Positions 9,397-18,627 of a stretch of DNA of 64,000 nt are shown piece after piece. The DNA is from Streptomyces fungicidicus. Its GTDB lineage: Bacteria > Actinomycetota > Actinomycetes > Streptomycetales > Streptomycetaceae. Each line of letters starts with the position of its first letter. Position 1 is the first letter of the stretch. Location of the stretch: the NCBI RefSeq assembly GCF_003665435.1, contig NZ_CP023407.1:3472001-3536000 (forward strand), given 5' to 3'. Made by a program: the position numbers and the translations under genes. Under the pieces are notes generated by a model that saw only the letters and a program-made list of their open reading frames with translations, was not told the DNA's origin and made no database searches.

Positions 9397-10683
9397 TCAG
9401 CCGAGCCCGGCCGCACGGAAGGACTCCAGGTTGGGACGGATGGTCGCACTCATCCCCGTGCCGGCCACCGCGTCCAGCGTCTTCAGACCGTCCCCGGTGT
9501 TGAGCACCACGGTGGTCAGGGACGGGTCGAGCGCCCCGCTCTCCAGAAGCTTCCTGGTGACTCCCACGGTCACCCCGCCCGCGGTCTCCGCGAAGATCCC
9601 CTCGGTCCGCGCGAGCAGCCTGATCGCGTCCACGACCTGCTCGTCCGTCACGTCCTCCACCGCCCCGCCCGTCCGGCGGGCGATGTCCAGCACGTACGGC
9701 CCGTCGGCCGGGTTCCCGATCGCCAGCGACTTGGCGATCGTGTCCGGCTTCTGCGGGCGCACGACGTCGTGTCCGGCCTTGTACGCGGTGGACACCGGCG
9801 AGCAGCCCTCGGCCTGCGCGCCGAAGATCCTGTACGGCCTGTCCTCGACCAGCCCGAGCCCGATCAGCTCCTGCAGCCCCTTGTCGATCTTCGTGAGCTG
9901 CGAGCCGGAGGCGATCGGGATCACGATCTGGTCGGGCAGCCGCCAGCCGAGCTGCTCGCAGATCTCGTAGGCGAGGGTCTTCGACCCCTCGGCGTAGTAC
10001 GGCCGCAGGTTGACGTTGACGAAGCCCCAGCCCTCTCCGGCCGGGTCGCCGATCAGCTCGGAGCAGAAACGGTTCACGTCGTCGTAGTTGCCCTCGATGC
10101 CGACGAGCTCGCCGCCGTACACCGCGGCCATGACGACCTTGCCCTGCTCCAGGTCGTGCGGGATGAACACGCAGGACCGGAAGCCGGCGCGGGCCGCGGC
10201 GGCGCCGACCGCACCGGCGAGGTTGCCGGTGGAGGAGCAGGAGAGGGTGGTGAAGCCGAAGGCGCGGGCGGCCTCGATGGCCTGGGCGACGACACGGTCC
10301 TTGAAGGAGTGCGTCGGGTTGCCGGAGTCGTCCTTGACGAACAGCTTGCCGGCGTCGACGCCCAGCTCACGGGCGAGGTTGTCGGCCTGGACGAGCTTGG
10401 TCCAGCCGGGGTTGAGGTTGGGCTTGCCGGCCACGTCCGCCGGGACGGGCAGCAGCGGCGCGTAGCGCCAGATGTTCGCGGGTCCCGCCTCGATCCGCTT
10501 GCGGAGTTCCTCGGTGTCGTAGGCCGAGAAGTCGTAGGCGATCTCCAGCGGGCCGAAACACTCCTCGCAGGCGAAGACGGGCCCGAGGGGTACGCGGTGA
10601 CCGCACTCGCGGCAGGAGAGCGCCGCTGCGGGGCCGAGGTCCACTGCGGAATCGGTGGTGGTGGCAACAGTCTGCACAGCCAT
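9397..10683 (-). CDS. metM: Threonine-synthase homologue, probable homocysteine-forming MetM
   Basis: The 428-residue PLP enzyme has an N-terminal zinc ribbon (C24, C27, C39, C42). The PLP lysine lies in NPTHSFKDR (K128), and a phosphate-binding loop CSSTGNLAGAVG is present. By family it would turn O-phosphohomoserine into threonine. However, it lies under a SAM-I riboswitch and is followed by a Gly-Gly sulfur carrier, and it is separate from any hom-thrB genes. That context matches Streptomyces MetM, which uses O-phosphohomoserine and the thiocarboxylated carrier to make homocysteine. Reaction specificity cannot be read from the sequence alone. ATG at 10683 follows GGAGAAAGGG. Confidence 0.85.
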   Translation of the reverse strand: MAVQTVATTTDSAVDLGPAAALSCRECGHRVPLGPVFACEECFGPLEIAYDFSAYDTEELRKRIEAGPANIWRYAPLLPVPADVAGKPNLNPGWTKLVQADNLARELGVDAGKLFVKDDSGNPTHSFKDRVVAQAIEAARAFGFTTLSCSSTGNLAGAVGAAAARAGFRSCVFIPHDLEQGKVVMAAVYGGELVGIEGNYDDVNRFCSELIGDPAGEGWGFVNVNLRPYYAEGSKTLAYEICEQLGWRLPDQIVIPIASGSQLTKIDKGLQELIGLGLVEDRPYRIFGAQAEGCSPVSTAYKAGHDVVRPQKPDTIAKSLAIGNPADGPYVLDIARRTGGAVEDVTDEQVVDAIRLLARTEGIFAETAGGVTVGVTRKLLESGALDPSLTTVVLNTGDGLKTLDAVAGTGMSATIRPNLESFRAAGLG

Positions 10684-10702
10684 GGAGGCGAGGCCCTTTC
10701 TC

Positions 10703-10846
10703 CTCATCTTCCTCACGGCGCACCTCGCCGTGAGACGGATTTGGCACCTTCCCTAGCCGGGAGCCTCGCCACGTCCGTGTGACAAGAACCGACTGGAGGG
10801 TTGCCGGGGCTTCATCGGGCCGTATCCCTCTGCCCCTCTGGATGAG
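10703..10846 (-). promoter_or_regulatory. SAM-I (S-box) riboswitch
   Basis: Read on the minus strand, the leader contains CTCATCCAGAG, then GCCCGATGAAGCCCCGGCAA, then AAGGTGCCAAATCC, and closes with GGAAGATGAG. These are the hallmark blocks of SAM-I in the right order. P1 pairs CTCATC (10846-10841) with GATGAG (10708-10703), and P4 is TCACGGC/GCCGTGA. The 3' P1 strand runs straight into the GGAG Shine-Dalgarno, and only about 20 bases remain before the ATG. There is no room for a separate terminator, so control is probably translational. Confidence 0.94.
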
Positions 10847-10988
10847 CGGTGTTCAGTTGTGGTGCGCGCGGTGACCCCGGCATGCGGTGGTCATCGGCGT
10901 TGTTCAAGACTGTAACCGAAGGCCTGCATGGTTGAGATAGTCGTCCGAACCGCGAGATGGATCACAGGCCAGTGAGGAGCCGGGGACC

Positions 10989-11933
10989 GTGCTGGAAGAA
11001 GTCGAGCGCTGGCTCATCGACCGTTCCTGGTCCGTGGCCGACCGACCGCTCCACCGGATCCTGGCGGCGAAACGCGCCACGGGGCAGACGGTGAGCGTGG
11101 TGCTGCCCGCGCTGAACGAGGAGGCGACCGTCGGCGACATCGTGTCCGTCCTCCGCCACGACCTGGTGCTCCAGGTGCCGCTGGTCGACGAGGTGGTGGT
11201 GGTCGACTCCGGCTCGACCGACCGCACGGCCGAGGTGGCGGCGGCGGCCGGCGCGACCGTGGTGCACCGGGACGCGATCCTGCCGCGTCTGGCGGCGGTG
11301 CCCGGCAAGGGCGAGGTGCTGTGGCGCTCGCTGCTGGTCACCTCCGGGGACATCGTCTGCTTCGTCGACGCGGACCTCAGGGAGTTCTCCTCCGACTTCG
11401 TCTCCGGCATCGTCGGCCCGCTGCTCACCGAGCCGGACGTACAGCTGGTCAAGGCCATGTACGACCGCCCCCTGGGCTCGGCCGCGGGCCAGGGCGGCCG
11501 GGTCACGGAGCTGATGGCCCGCCCGCTGCTGAACATGCACTGGCCCCAGCTGGCCGGCTTCGTGCAGCCGCTCGGCGGCGAGTACGCGGCCCGCCGCACC
11601 CTGCTGGAGCAGCTTCCGTTCCCGGTCGGGTACGGCGTGGAGCTCGGCATGCTGGTCGACGCCCTGCACCTGGTGGGCCTGGACGCGCTCGCCCAGGTCG
11701 ACGTCGGCGTCCGCAAGCATCGCCACCAGGACGGCCAGGCGCTCGGCCGGATGGCCGCCGCGATCTACCGCACCGCCCAGCTCCGCCTGGCCCGCGGCCA
11801 TCTGATCCGCCCGTCGCTGACCCAGTTCGAGCGGACCGGCGACAACTTCGAGCCCCGTACGTACTCCGTGGACACGGAGGAACGGCCGCCGATGGCGGAG
11901 ATCGCCGAGTACCAGGCGCGGCGGGTGGCCTGA
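10989..11933 (+). CDS. gpgS: Glucosyl-3-phosphoglycerate synthase
   Basis: This GT81-family retaining glycosyltransferase of 314 residues transfers glucose from an NDP-glucose to 3-phosphoglycerate. The product leads to glucosylglycerate or primes methylglucose polysaccharides. The GT-A core is clear: VVLPALNEEATVGDIV, VVDSGSTDRT, CFVDADL (the DxD metal motif) and VGYGVELGMLVDALHLVG. The GTG at 10989 follows GAGGAG. It leads a cluster with trehalose-6-phosphate synthase and phosphatase, which suggests joint control of compatible solutes. Confidence 0.9.
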   Translation: MLEEVERWLIDRSWSVADRPLHRILAAKRATGQTVSVVLPALNEEATVGDIVSVLRHDLVLQVPLVDEVVVVDSGSTDRTAEVAAAAGATVVHRDAILPRLAAVPGKGEVLWRSLLVTSGDIVCFVDADLREFSSDFVSGIVGPLLTEPDVQLVKAMYDRPLGSAAGQGGRVTELMARPLLNMHWPQLAGFVQPLGGEYAARRTLLEQLPFPVGYGVELGMLVDALHLVGLDALAQVDVGVRKHRHQDGQALGRMAAAIYRTAQLRLARGHLIRPSLTQFERTGDNFEPRTYSVDTEERPPMAEIAEYQARRVA

Positions 11934-11956
11934 GCCGTATACGGCCGAACCGTGCG

Positions 11957-11991
11957 TTTGAGGTGCCGGGGGCCGGGCTAGGTTGAGGCGT
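11957..11991 (+). promoter_or_regulatory. Leaderless promoter of otsA
   Basis: TTTGAG (11957-11962), a 16-base spacer and TAGGTT (11979-11984) stand 7 bases before the ATG at 11992. No Shine-Dalgarno precedes that ATG. The alternative in-frame TTG at 11983 overlaps the -10 box and is rejected. Confidence 0.65.
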
Positions 11992-13407
<1,416 letters not shown>

Positions 13408-13442
13408 CCGGACACGCAGGCGTGCGAGGGCGCGGGCGCGGA

Positions 13443-13454
13443 TAGGTTGACGGT
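13443..13454 (+). promoter_or_regulatory. Likely -10 element of otsB, predicted leaderless
   Basis: TAGGTTGACGGT precedes the ATG at 13455, with TAGGTT ending 6 bases before it. The arrangement is almost identical to that before otsA, and no Shine-Dalgarno is present. The -35 is weak. Confidence 0.5.
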
Positions 13455-14306
13455 ATGGATTCCACCGACCCGCACGCCACGCCGACGCCCGCCACGCAGG
13501 CCGGACGGGAAGGGCTGGAGGCGCTCCTCTCCCGCCCGGGGAAGGCACTGATCGGGCTCGACTTCGACGGGACGCTCGCGCCGATCGTGCCCGACCCGGA
13601 GCAGGCCCGCGCGCACCCGGACGCGGTGCCCGCGCTCGCCGCGCTCGCCCCGAAGGTGGCCGCGGTCGCGGTCGTCACCGGCCGCCCCGCGGGTGTCGCG
13701 GTACGGCACGGCGGCTTCGCGGGCGTGCCCGGTCTGGAGCACCTCGTCGTCCTCGGCCATTACGGCGCCGAGCGCTGGGACGCCGTGACCGGTGAGGTCA
13801 CCGCCCCCGCCCCGCACCCCGGGGTCGCCGCCGTCCGCGCGGAGCTGCCCGGCCTGCTCGACCGGGCCGGGGCCTGGCAGGGCACCTGGATCGAGGAGAA
13901 GGGCGGCCGGGCGGTCGCGGTGCACACCCGCAGGGCCGCCGATCCCCAGGCCGCGTACGAGGCGCTGCGCGAGCCGCTCGCCGGGCTCGCCGCCCGGCAC
14001 GGGCTAGTCGTCGAGCCCGGCCGCCTGGTCCTCGAGCTGCGCCCGCCGGGCATGGACAAGGGCGTCGCCCTGAGCGAGTACGCCCGGGAGATCGGCGCCG
14101 GGTCGGTCCTCTACGCCGGGGACGACCTGGGCGACCTCGCCGCCTTCACCGCCGTCGACAAGCTGCGTTCCGCCGGTGTGCCCGGGCTGCTGGTGTGCAG
14201 CGGAAGCGACGAGGTCACGGAACTGCGCGACCGGGCGGACCTGGTGGTCGACGGCCCGCCGGGCCTCGTCCACCTCCTGGCAACCCTGGCGGCACACATA
14301 CACTGA
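13455..14306 (+). CDS. otsB: Trehalose-6-phosphate phosphatase
   Basis: This HAD-superfamily phosphatase of 283 residues releases trehalose from trehalose-6-phosphate. Motif I is GLDFDGTLAPI with the nucleophile and acid/base aspartates, motif II is VVTGRP, and the C-terminal motif is YAGDDLGDLAAF. The VLELRPPGMDKGVAL element is typical of OtsB. The first 25 residues are a low-complexity extension. It might also dephosphorylate the glucosylphosphoglycerate made by GpgS, but that is speculation. Confidence 0.93.
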   Translation: MDSTDPHATPTPATQAGREGLEALLSRPGKALIGLDFDGTLAPIVPDPEQARAHPDAVPALAALAPKVAAVAVVTGRPAGVAVRHGGFAGVPGLEHLVVLGHYGAERWDAVTGEVTAPAPHPGVAAVRAELPGLLDRAGAWQGTWIEEKGGRAVAVHTRRAADPQAAYEALREPLAGLAARHGLVVEPGRLVLELRPPGMDKGVALSEYAREIGAGSVLYAGDDLGDLAAFTAVDKLRSAGVPGLLVCSGSDEVTELRDRADLVVDGPPGLVHLLATLAAHIH

Positions 14307-14423
14307 CCGCCGCCCCACACCCAAGAGTTCGCCCCCGCCGCCCCTTCCCGTCCCCTCCCCGGGGCTGTGCCCCGGCCCCCCTCCCTGATGCCGCCCACAG
14401 CGCGTAGGTGCGCGCCGGGGGGT

Positions 14424-14536
14424 GTTGCGCAGCCCGGCGCTTACGGGGTGCCGTCGCGCCCACCCTCCCCACTCTCGGCTTCGCTCGAGCGGGAGGTACC
14501 CCCATCGCCCCAGCGGCACGACTGCCCGCGGAGAGC
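14424..14536. repeat. Composite Streptomyces intergenic repeat (copy A)
   Basis: The gap of 411 bases between otsB and the DUF3263 gene has no gene. Bases 14424-14469 and 14505-14534 match, on the opposite strand, the repeat at 34801-34873. They are interrupted by about 37 bases containing CTCGGCTTCGCTCGAGCG and GGGAGGTACCCCCA, itself a dispersed element seen in many Streptomyces genomes. The right flank is a G-rich imperfect repeat. Confidence 0.65.
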
Positions 14537-14717
14537 GGGGGGGGAGGTTGGTGCGGCGGGTGGGCGCGTACGGCGCGGAGGGGACGGGGCGGGGGTGGCC
14601 GCCCGCAGTGGCTGGCGCGTCCGCGCCCCCGACGTATTCCAGCCGGGGCAGTCGCGCCAGTCCGAGGACGGCCACCCCCGACCCGGCCCCGCCCCACCCA
14701 CCACCCCAGGCGCGTCC

Positions 14718-14963
14718 TCAGCGCTCCGAACGCCGCGCTTCCCGAACCCGCCGGAGGCGATTGACGGTCACCGGATCGTGGGCGAGGGCCCGGGGATCGT
14801 CGAGGAGGGCGTTGAGCAACTGGTAGTAGCGCACAGGAGCCAGCCCCAGTTCCTCCCGGATCGCGCGCTCCTTCACACCGGGCCCGGCGAACCCCCGGCG
14901 CTCCAGCGCCAGGATGTCCCGTTCACGCCGGGCCAGCCCCTGTTCCCCGTCCCCCGTGTCCAT
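14718..14963 (-). CDS. DUF3263 family small protein
   Basis: The 81-residue charged helical protein (RRERDILALERRGFAGPG, LGLAPVRYYQLLNALLDDP) matches DUF3263, a small actinobacterial family that looks like a winged or simple helix-turn-helix DNA-binding fold. It starts 10 bases after the stop codon of the sugar-binding lipoprotein gene, so the two are probably cotranscribed. Its role is unknown. Confidence 0.8.
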   Translation of the reverse strand: MDTGDGEQGLARRERDILALERRGFAGPGVKERAIREELGLAPVRYYQLLNALLDDPRALAHDPVTVNRLRRVREARRSER

Positions 14964-14973
14964 GTCCCGCAGG

Positions 14974-16242
14974 CTACTCCGCGTTCTCCGCGCGCGTCGC
15001 CGTCGCCTGGAGTCCGCCGAGGACGCCGGCCGGGCTGCCGCCCGGCGCGACCGCCTTGCCGATCTGCTTCTTGACCGCGGCGTTCACCGCCGCCCAGGAG
15101 GTGTTGCCGACCGGGTAGAGCTCCGAGGTCGGCAGCTGGTCGAGGAACGGCTTGAGCTCCTTGTCCCGGTCCGACGCGGCCATCGCGCGGGACGCCGAGT
15201 TGGTGACCGGCAGCAGGTTGTACTCGCGGGAGAACTCGAGCACGTTCTCCTCGCTGTAGACGAAGTCGAGGAAGTCGCCGACCTGGTCGCGGTTGCCGTT
15301 CTCGTTGAAGGCCATCATCCAGTCGGCGACGCCGAGCGTGGCCTCGCTCTCCCCCTCGGCCCCCGGCGTCGGCACCATGCCGAACTCCACGCCCTTCTTC
15401 TTCGCCATCTCCATCAGCGAGGGGTGCCCGTTGAGCATGCCGACGTCCCCGGCGGCGAACGCCTCGAACCCGTCGGCCCGGTCGAGCTTGCCGGGTGCGA
15501 CGGGACCGGTCAGGCCCTTGCCGACCAGTTCGTCCTTCAGCCAGGCGAAGGTCTCGACGTTCGGCGCGGAGTCGACGCTGTAGATACCGGTGATGTCGGT
15601 GTAGCCGCCGCCTCCGCTGAGCAGCCACTGCATGGTCTCGGCCTGCGCCTCCTCCGGCCCGAGCGGCAGCGCGTACGGGTACTTCACGCCCTCCGCCTTC
15701 AGCGCCTCGGCGTCGGCGGCGAGCTCGTCCCAGGTCCGCGGCGGGGTGATGCCGGCCTTGTCGAACAGCTCCTTGTTGTAAAACAGCACGCGCGTGGAGG
15801 AGGCGAACGGCATGCCGTACTGCACGCTGTTGACCTCGCCCGCGGTGGAGAGCTGGGAGACGAAGTCCGCCTGGACGGGGATGGAGAGCAGGTCGCCCGC
15901 CTTGTAGAGCATGTCCTTGGCCGCGTAGTCGGCGTACGCGCCGATCTGCGCCATGTCCGGCGGGTCACCGGCGTCGACCATCTCCTTGACCTTGCGGTCG
16001 ACGTCGTTCCAGGAGTAGACGCTGACGTCGATCTTCACGTCGGGGTGCTCGGACTCGTACCGCTCGGCCAGTCCGGCCCAGTACTTCTCGGAGCTGTCCG
16101 CCTTGCCGGTGCCGTAGTCGGCGGCGACGAGTCTCAGGGTCACCTCGGACGATCCCCCACCGACGCCGCATCCGCCGAGGACTCCCGTCAGTCCCAGTGC
16201 GGAGACCACCGCGATCGCCCTTGTCCTGACCCGCCGCTGCAC
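14974..16242 (-). CDS. Extracellular sugar-binding lipoprotein of an ABC importer
   Basis: This family-1 solute-binding protein of 422 residues has a signal peptide ending in a lipobox VLGGC, so it should be tethered outside the membrane. The body has typical motifs (YESEHPDVKIDVSVYSW, DPPDMAQIGAYADY, TRVLFYNKELFDKAGI). The GTG at 16242 is preferred because AAGGGG lies 8 bases before it. No permease genes adjoin, so it is an orphan binding protein that may work with distant permeases and MsiK. It diverges from nagK across two DasR-like operators, which suggests amino-sugar uptake. Confidence 0.88.
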   Translation of the reverse strand: MQRRVRTRAIAVVSALGLTGVLGGCGVGGGSSEVTLRLVAADYGTGKADSSEKYWAGLAERYESEHPDVKIDVSVYSWNDVDRKVKEMVDAGDPPDMAQIGAYADYAAKDMLYKAGDLLSIPVQADFVSQLSTAGEVNSVQYGMPFASSTRVLFYNKELFDKAGITPPRTWDELAADAEALKAEGVKYPYALPLGPEEAQAETMQWLLSGGGGYTDITGIYSVDSAPNVETFAWLKDELVGKGLTGPVAPGKLDRADGFEAFAAGDVGMLNGHPSLMEMAKKKGVEFGMVPTPGAEGESEATLGVADWMMAFNENGNRDQVGDFLDFVYSEENVLEFSREYNLLPVTNSASRAMAASDRDKELKPFLDQLPTSELYPVGNTSWAAVNAAVKKQIGKAVAPGGSPAGVLGGLQATATRAENAE

Positions 16243-16301
16243 GTGCTCTGCCCCTTGCCCCGGCGCATACGCGCCATCCGACGACATTCCGATAGTCGGA
16301 A

Positions 16302-16335
16302 TAAGGTCTACACCACGTGAGTGGACTAGACCTCT
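16302..16335. promoter_or_regulatory. Two DasR-responsive element (dre)-like sites
   Basis: AGTGGACTAGACCTCT (16320-16335) matches the 16-base dre consensus A(C/G)TGGTCTAGACCA(C/G)T at about 14 positions. TAAGGTCTACACCACG (16302-16317) matches at about 12. They sit between the divergent sugar-binding gene and nagK. The first overlaps the likely -35 of nagK, and the nagK -10 CACACT (16351-16356) ends 7 bases before its GTG. DasR control of nagKA is established in S. coelicolor. Confidence 0.82.
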
Positions 16336-16363
16336 TGCGGGTCGTCGGTCCACACTGTCACCC

Positions 16364-17323
16364 GTGAGACATGTCATCGCCCTCGATGTGGGCGGCACCG
16401 GGATGAAGGCCGCCCTGGTCGGGGCGGACGGCGCGCTGCTGCACCAGGCCCGCCGGGCCACCGGTCGCGAACGCGGCCCGGACGCGGTCGTCGCGGACAT
16501 CCTCGGCTTCGCGGCCGAACTGCGCGACCACGGCGCCCGCCGGTTCGGCGAGCCCGCGTCCGCCGCCGGCGTCGCCGTCCCCGGGATCGTCGACGAGGCG
16601 GAGGGAGTCGCCGTCCACGCGGTCAACCTCGGCTGGCGGGACGTGCCGCTGCGCGCCCTGCTCACCGAGCGCCTCGGCGGGGTGCCCGTCGCCCTCGGCC
16701 ACGACGTCCGCACCGGCGGTCTCGCCGAGGGCCGCATCGGGGCGGGCCGGGGCGCCGACCGCTTCCTGTTCGTGCCGCTGGGCACCGGCATCGCGGGCGC
16801 CATCGGCATCGACGGCCGGGTCGAAGCGGGCGCGCACGGCTTCGCGGGCGAGATCGGCCATGTCGTCGTACGGCCCGGCGGCGCCCCCTGTCCCTGCGGT
16901 CAGTCCGGCTGTCTGGAGCGGTACGCGTCCGCCGCCGCGGTGAGCGAGGCGTGGGCGGCGGCCTGCGGCGACCCGGACGCGGACGCGGCGGACTGCGCGA
17001 AGGCCGTGGCGTCCGGGGACGCACGGGCCCGACGGGTCTGGCAGGAGGCGGTGGACGCGCTCGCCGACGGGCTGGTCACCGCGCTCACCCTGCTGGACCC
17101 GCGCACGCTGATCATCGGTGGCGGGCTCGCCGAGGCGGGGGAAACGTTGTTCACGCCGCTGCGGGAGGCCGTCCGGCGGCGGGTCACCTTCCAGAAGCTG
17201 CCGTCCCTGGTCCCCGCGGCCCTCGGGGACACCGCCGGCTGCCTCGGCGCGGGCCTGCTCGCCTGGGACCTGCTCGACGACGACACCACTGACCCCTCGT
17301 ATCCCTCGGAGGTAACCACCTGA
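16364..17323 (+). CDS. nagK: ROK-family N-acetylglucosamine kinase
   Basis: The 319-residue sugar kinase has the ATP-binding DVGGTGMKAALVG at its N-terminus and the zinc/ROK signature CPCGQSGCLERYAS in the middle. GEIGHVV just before it carries the catalytic histidine region. It overlaps nagA by one base (TGATG), so the two are translationally coupled. The product, GlcNAc-6-phosphate, is the NagA substrate. The GTG start appears leaderless. The dre sites upstream support amino-sugar induction. Confidence 0.92.
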   Translation: MRHVIALDVGGTGMKAALVGADGALLHQARRATGRERGPDAVVADILGFAAELRDHGARRFGEPASAAGVAVPGIVDEAEGVAVHAVNLGWRDVPLRALLTERLGGVPVALGHDVRTGGLAEGRIGAGRGADRFLFVPLGTGIAGAIGIDGRVEAGAHGFAGEIGHVVVRPGGAPCPCGQSGCLERYASAAAVSEAWAAACGDPDADAADCAKAVASGDARARRVWQEAVDALADGLVTALTLLDPRTLIIGGGLAEAGETLFTPLREAVRRRVTFQKLPSLVPAALGDTAGCLGAGLLAWDLLDDDTTDPSYPSEVTT

Positions 17324-18507
17324 TGGCCCCCACCAAGGTTCTCGCCGGTGCCCGGGTGGTCCTGCCCACCGGGACCGTGGACGACGGCCGCGTGATCGTC
17401 GAGGGCACCCGGATCGCCGGTGGGGGTCCCCCCGGGCCGCGGCCCGCCGGAGGTCCGGGGGAGGAACCCGCCGGCGCCGAGACGGTCGACGTGTCCGGCC
17501 ACTGGGTGGTCCCGGGCTTCGTCGACATCCACAACCACGGCGGCGGCGGCGCGTCCTTCGCCGGCGGCACCGCCGAGGACGTCCTCCAGGGCGTGCGCAC
17601 CCACCGCCTGCACGGCACCACCACGTTGGTCGCCTCCGCCGTCACCGGCGACCTGGACTTCCTCGCCCGGCACGCCGGGATGCTGGCGGAACTGGCCCAG
17701 CAGGGCGACATCGCGGGCATCCACTTCGAGGGGCCGTTCATCTCCCCCTGCCGCAAGGGCGCGCACGACGAGGGGCTGCTGCGCGACCCCGACCCGGCGG
17801 AGGTCCGCAAGCTGATCGACGCGGCGCACGGACAGGCCCGGATGATGACGCTCGCCACCGAGCTGCCGGGCGGCCTGGACTCCGTACGGCTGCTCGCCGA
17901 GCACGGTGTGATCGCGGCCGTCGGGCACACCGACGCCACGTACGAGCAGACGCTCCAGGCCATCGACGCGGGCGCGACCGTGGCCACCCACCTGTTCAAC
18001 GCGATGCCGCCGCTCGGCCACCGCGCCCCCGGTCCGATCACCGCCCTGCTGGAGGACGAACGGATCACCGTCGAGCTGATCAACGACGGCACGCATCTGC
18101 ATCCCGCCGCGCTCCAGCTGGCCTTCCACCACGCGGGCCGGGAGCGGGTCGCCTTCATCACCGACGCGATGGACGCGGCCGGCTTCGGCGACGGCCGCTA
18201 CATGCTCGGCCCGATGGAGGTCGAGGTCGCCGACGGGGTGGCCCGGCTGGTGGAGGGCGGCTCGATCGCCGGCTCCACGCTCACCCTGGACCGGGCCTTC
18301 AAGCGGGCGGTGACGGTGGACGGGCTGCCCGTCGAGGACGTCGTCGCCGCGATCTCCGCCAACCCCGCGCGGCTGCTCGGAGTGGACGACCGGACCGGCT
18401 CCCTGGAGCCCGGGAAGGACGCCGACCTGGTGATCCTGGACGCCTCGTTCGACCTGGTGGGCGTCATGCGCCGGGGGGAATGGGTGGTCGATCCCCGACT
18501 GGGCTGA
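17323..18507 (+). CDS. nagA: N-acetylglucosamine-6-phosphate deacetylase
   Basis: NagA removes acetate from GlcNAc-6-P to give glucosamine-6-P. The amidohydrolase metal and catalytic motifs are intact: DIHNHGGGG, HFEGPFISP, GHTDATYEQ, THLFNAMPPLGHR and ITDAMDAAG. The length is 394 residues. A glycine/proline-rich stretch at about residues 33-50 (GGGPPGPRPAGGPGEE) is encoded by a self-complementary GC repeat (17419-17464) and looks like an in-frame repeat insertion in the N-terminal beta domain, away from the active site. GGAGG precedes the ATG. Confidence 0.95.
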   Translation: MAPTKVLAGARVVLPTGTVDDGRVIVEGTRIAGGGPPGPRPAGGPGEEPAGAETVDVSGHWVVPGFVDIHNHGGGGASFAGGTAEDVLQGVRTHRLHGTTTLVASAVTGDLDFLARHAGMLAELAQQGDIAGIHFEGPFISPCRKGAHDEGLLRDPDPAEVRKLIDAAHGQARMMTLATELPGGLDSVRLLAEHGVIAAVGHTDATYEQTLQAIDAGATVATHLFNAMPPLGHRAPGPITALLEDERITVELINDGTHLHPAALQLAFHHAGRERVAFITDAMDAAGFGDGRYMLGPMEVEVADGVARLVEGGSIAGSTLTLDRAFKRAVTVDGLPVEDVVAAISANPARLLGVDDRTGSLEPGKDADLVILDASFDLVGVMRRGEWVVDPRLG

Positions 18508-18627
18508 TCCGTCCCCCGCTCCCGCCGCACGGCGGCCGGTCCGAGGGCTGGGCCGACCGCCGTCCGTTTGGCATGATCGTGACCACGGGCCGTACGGCAG
18601 GCGCAGGTAGAAGGGGAGGTCGGACCG

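Noticed and set aside
9397..10683. Plain annotation as the pathway threonine synthase ThrC
   Set aside because: The SAM-I riboswitch and the cotranscribed sulfur carrier point to methionine synthesis, and no hom or thrB genes adjoin. The ThrC fold itself is accepted.
14914..16320. A 468-codon plus-strand frame opposite the sugar-binding lipoprotein
   Set aside because: The minus-strand protein has a signal peptide, lipobox and family motifs; the plus frame is repetitive Val/Gly/Arg shadow sequence.
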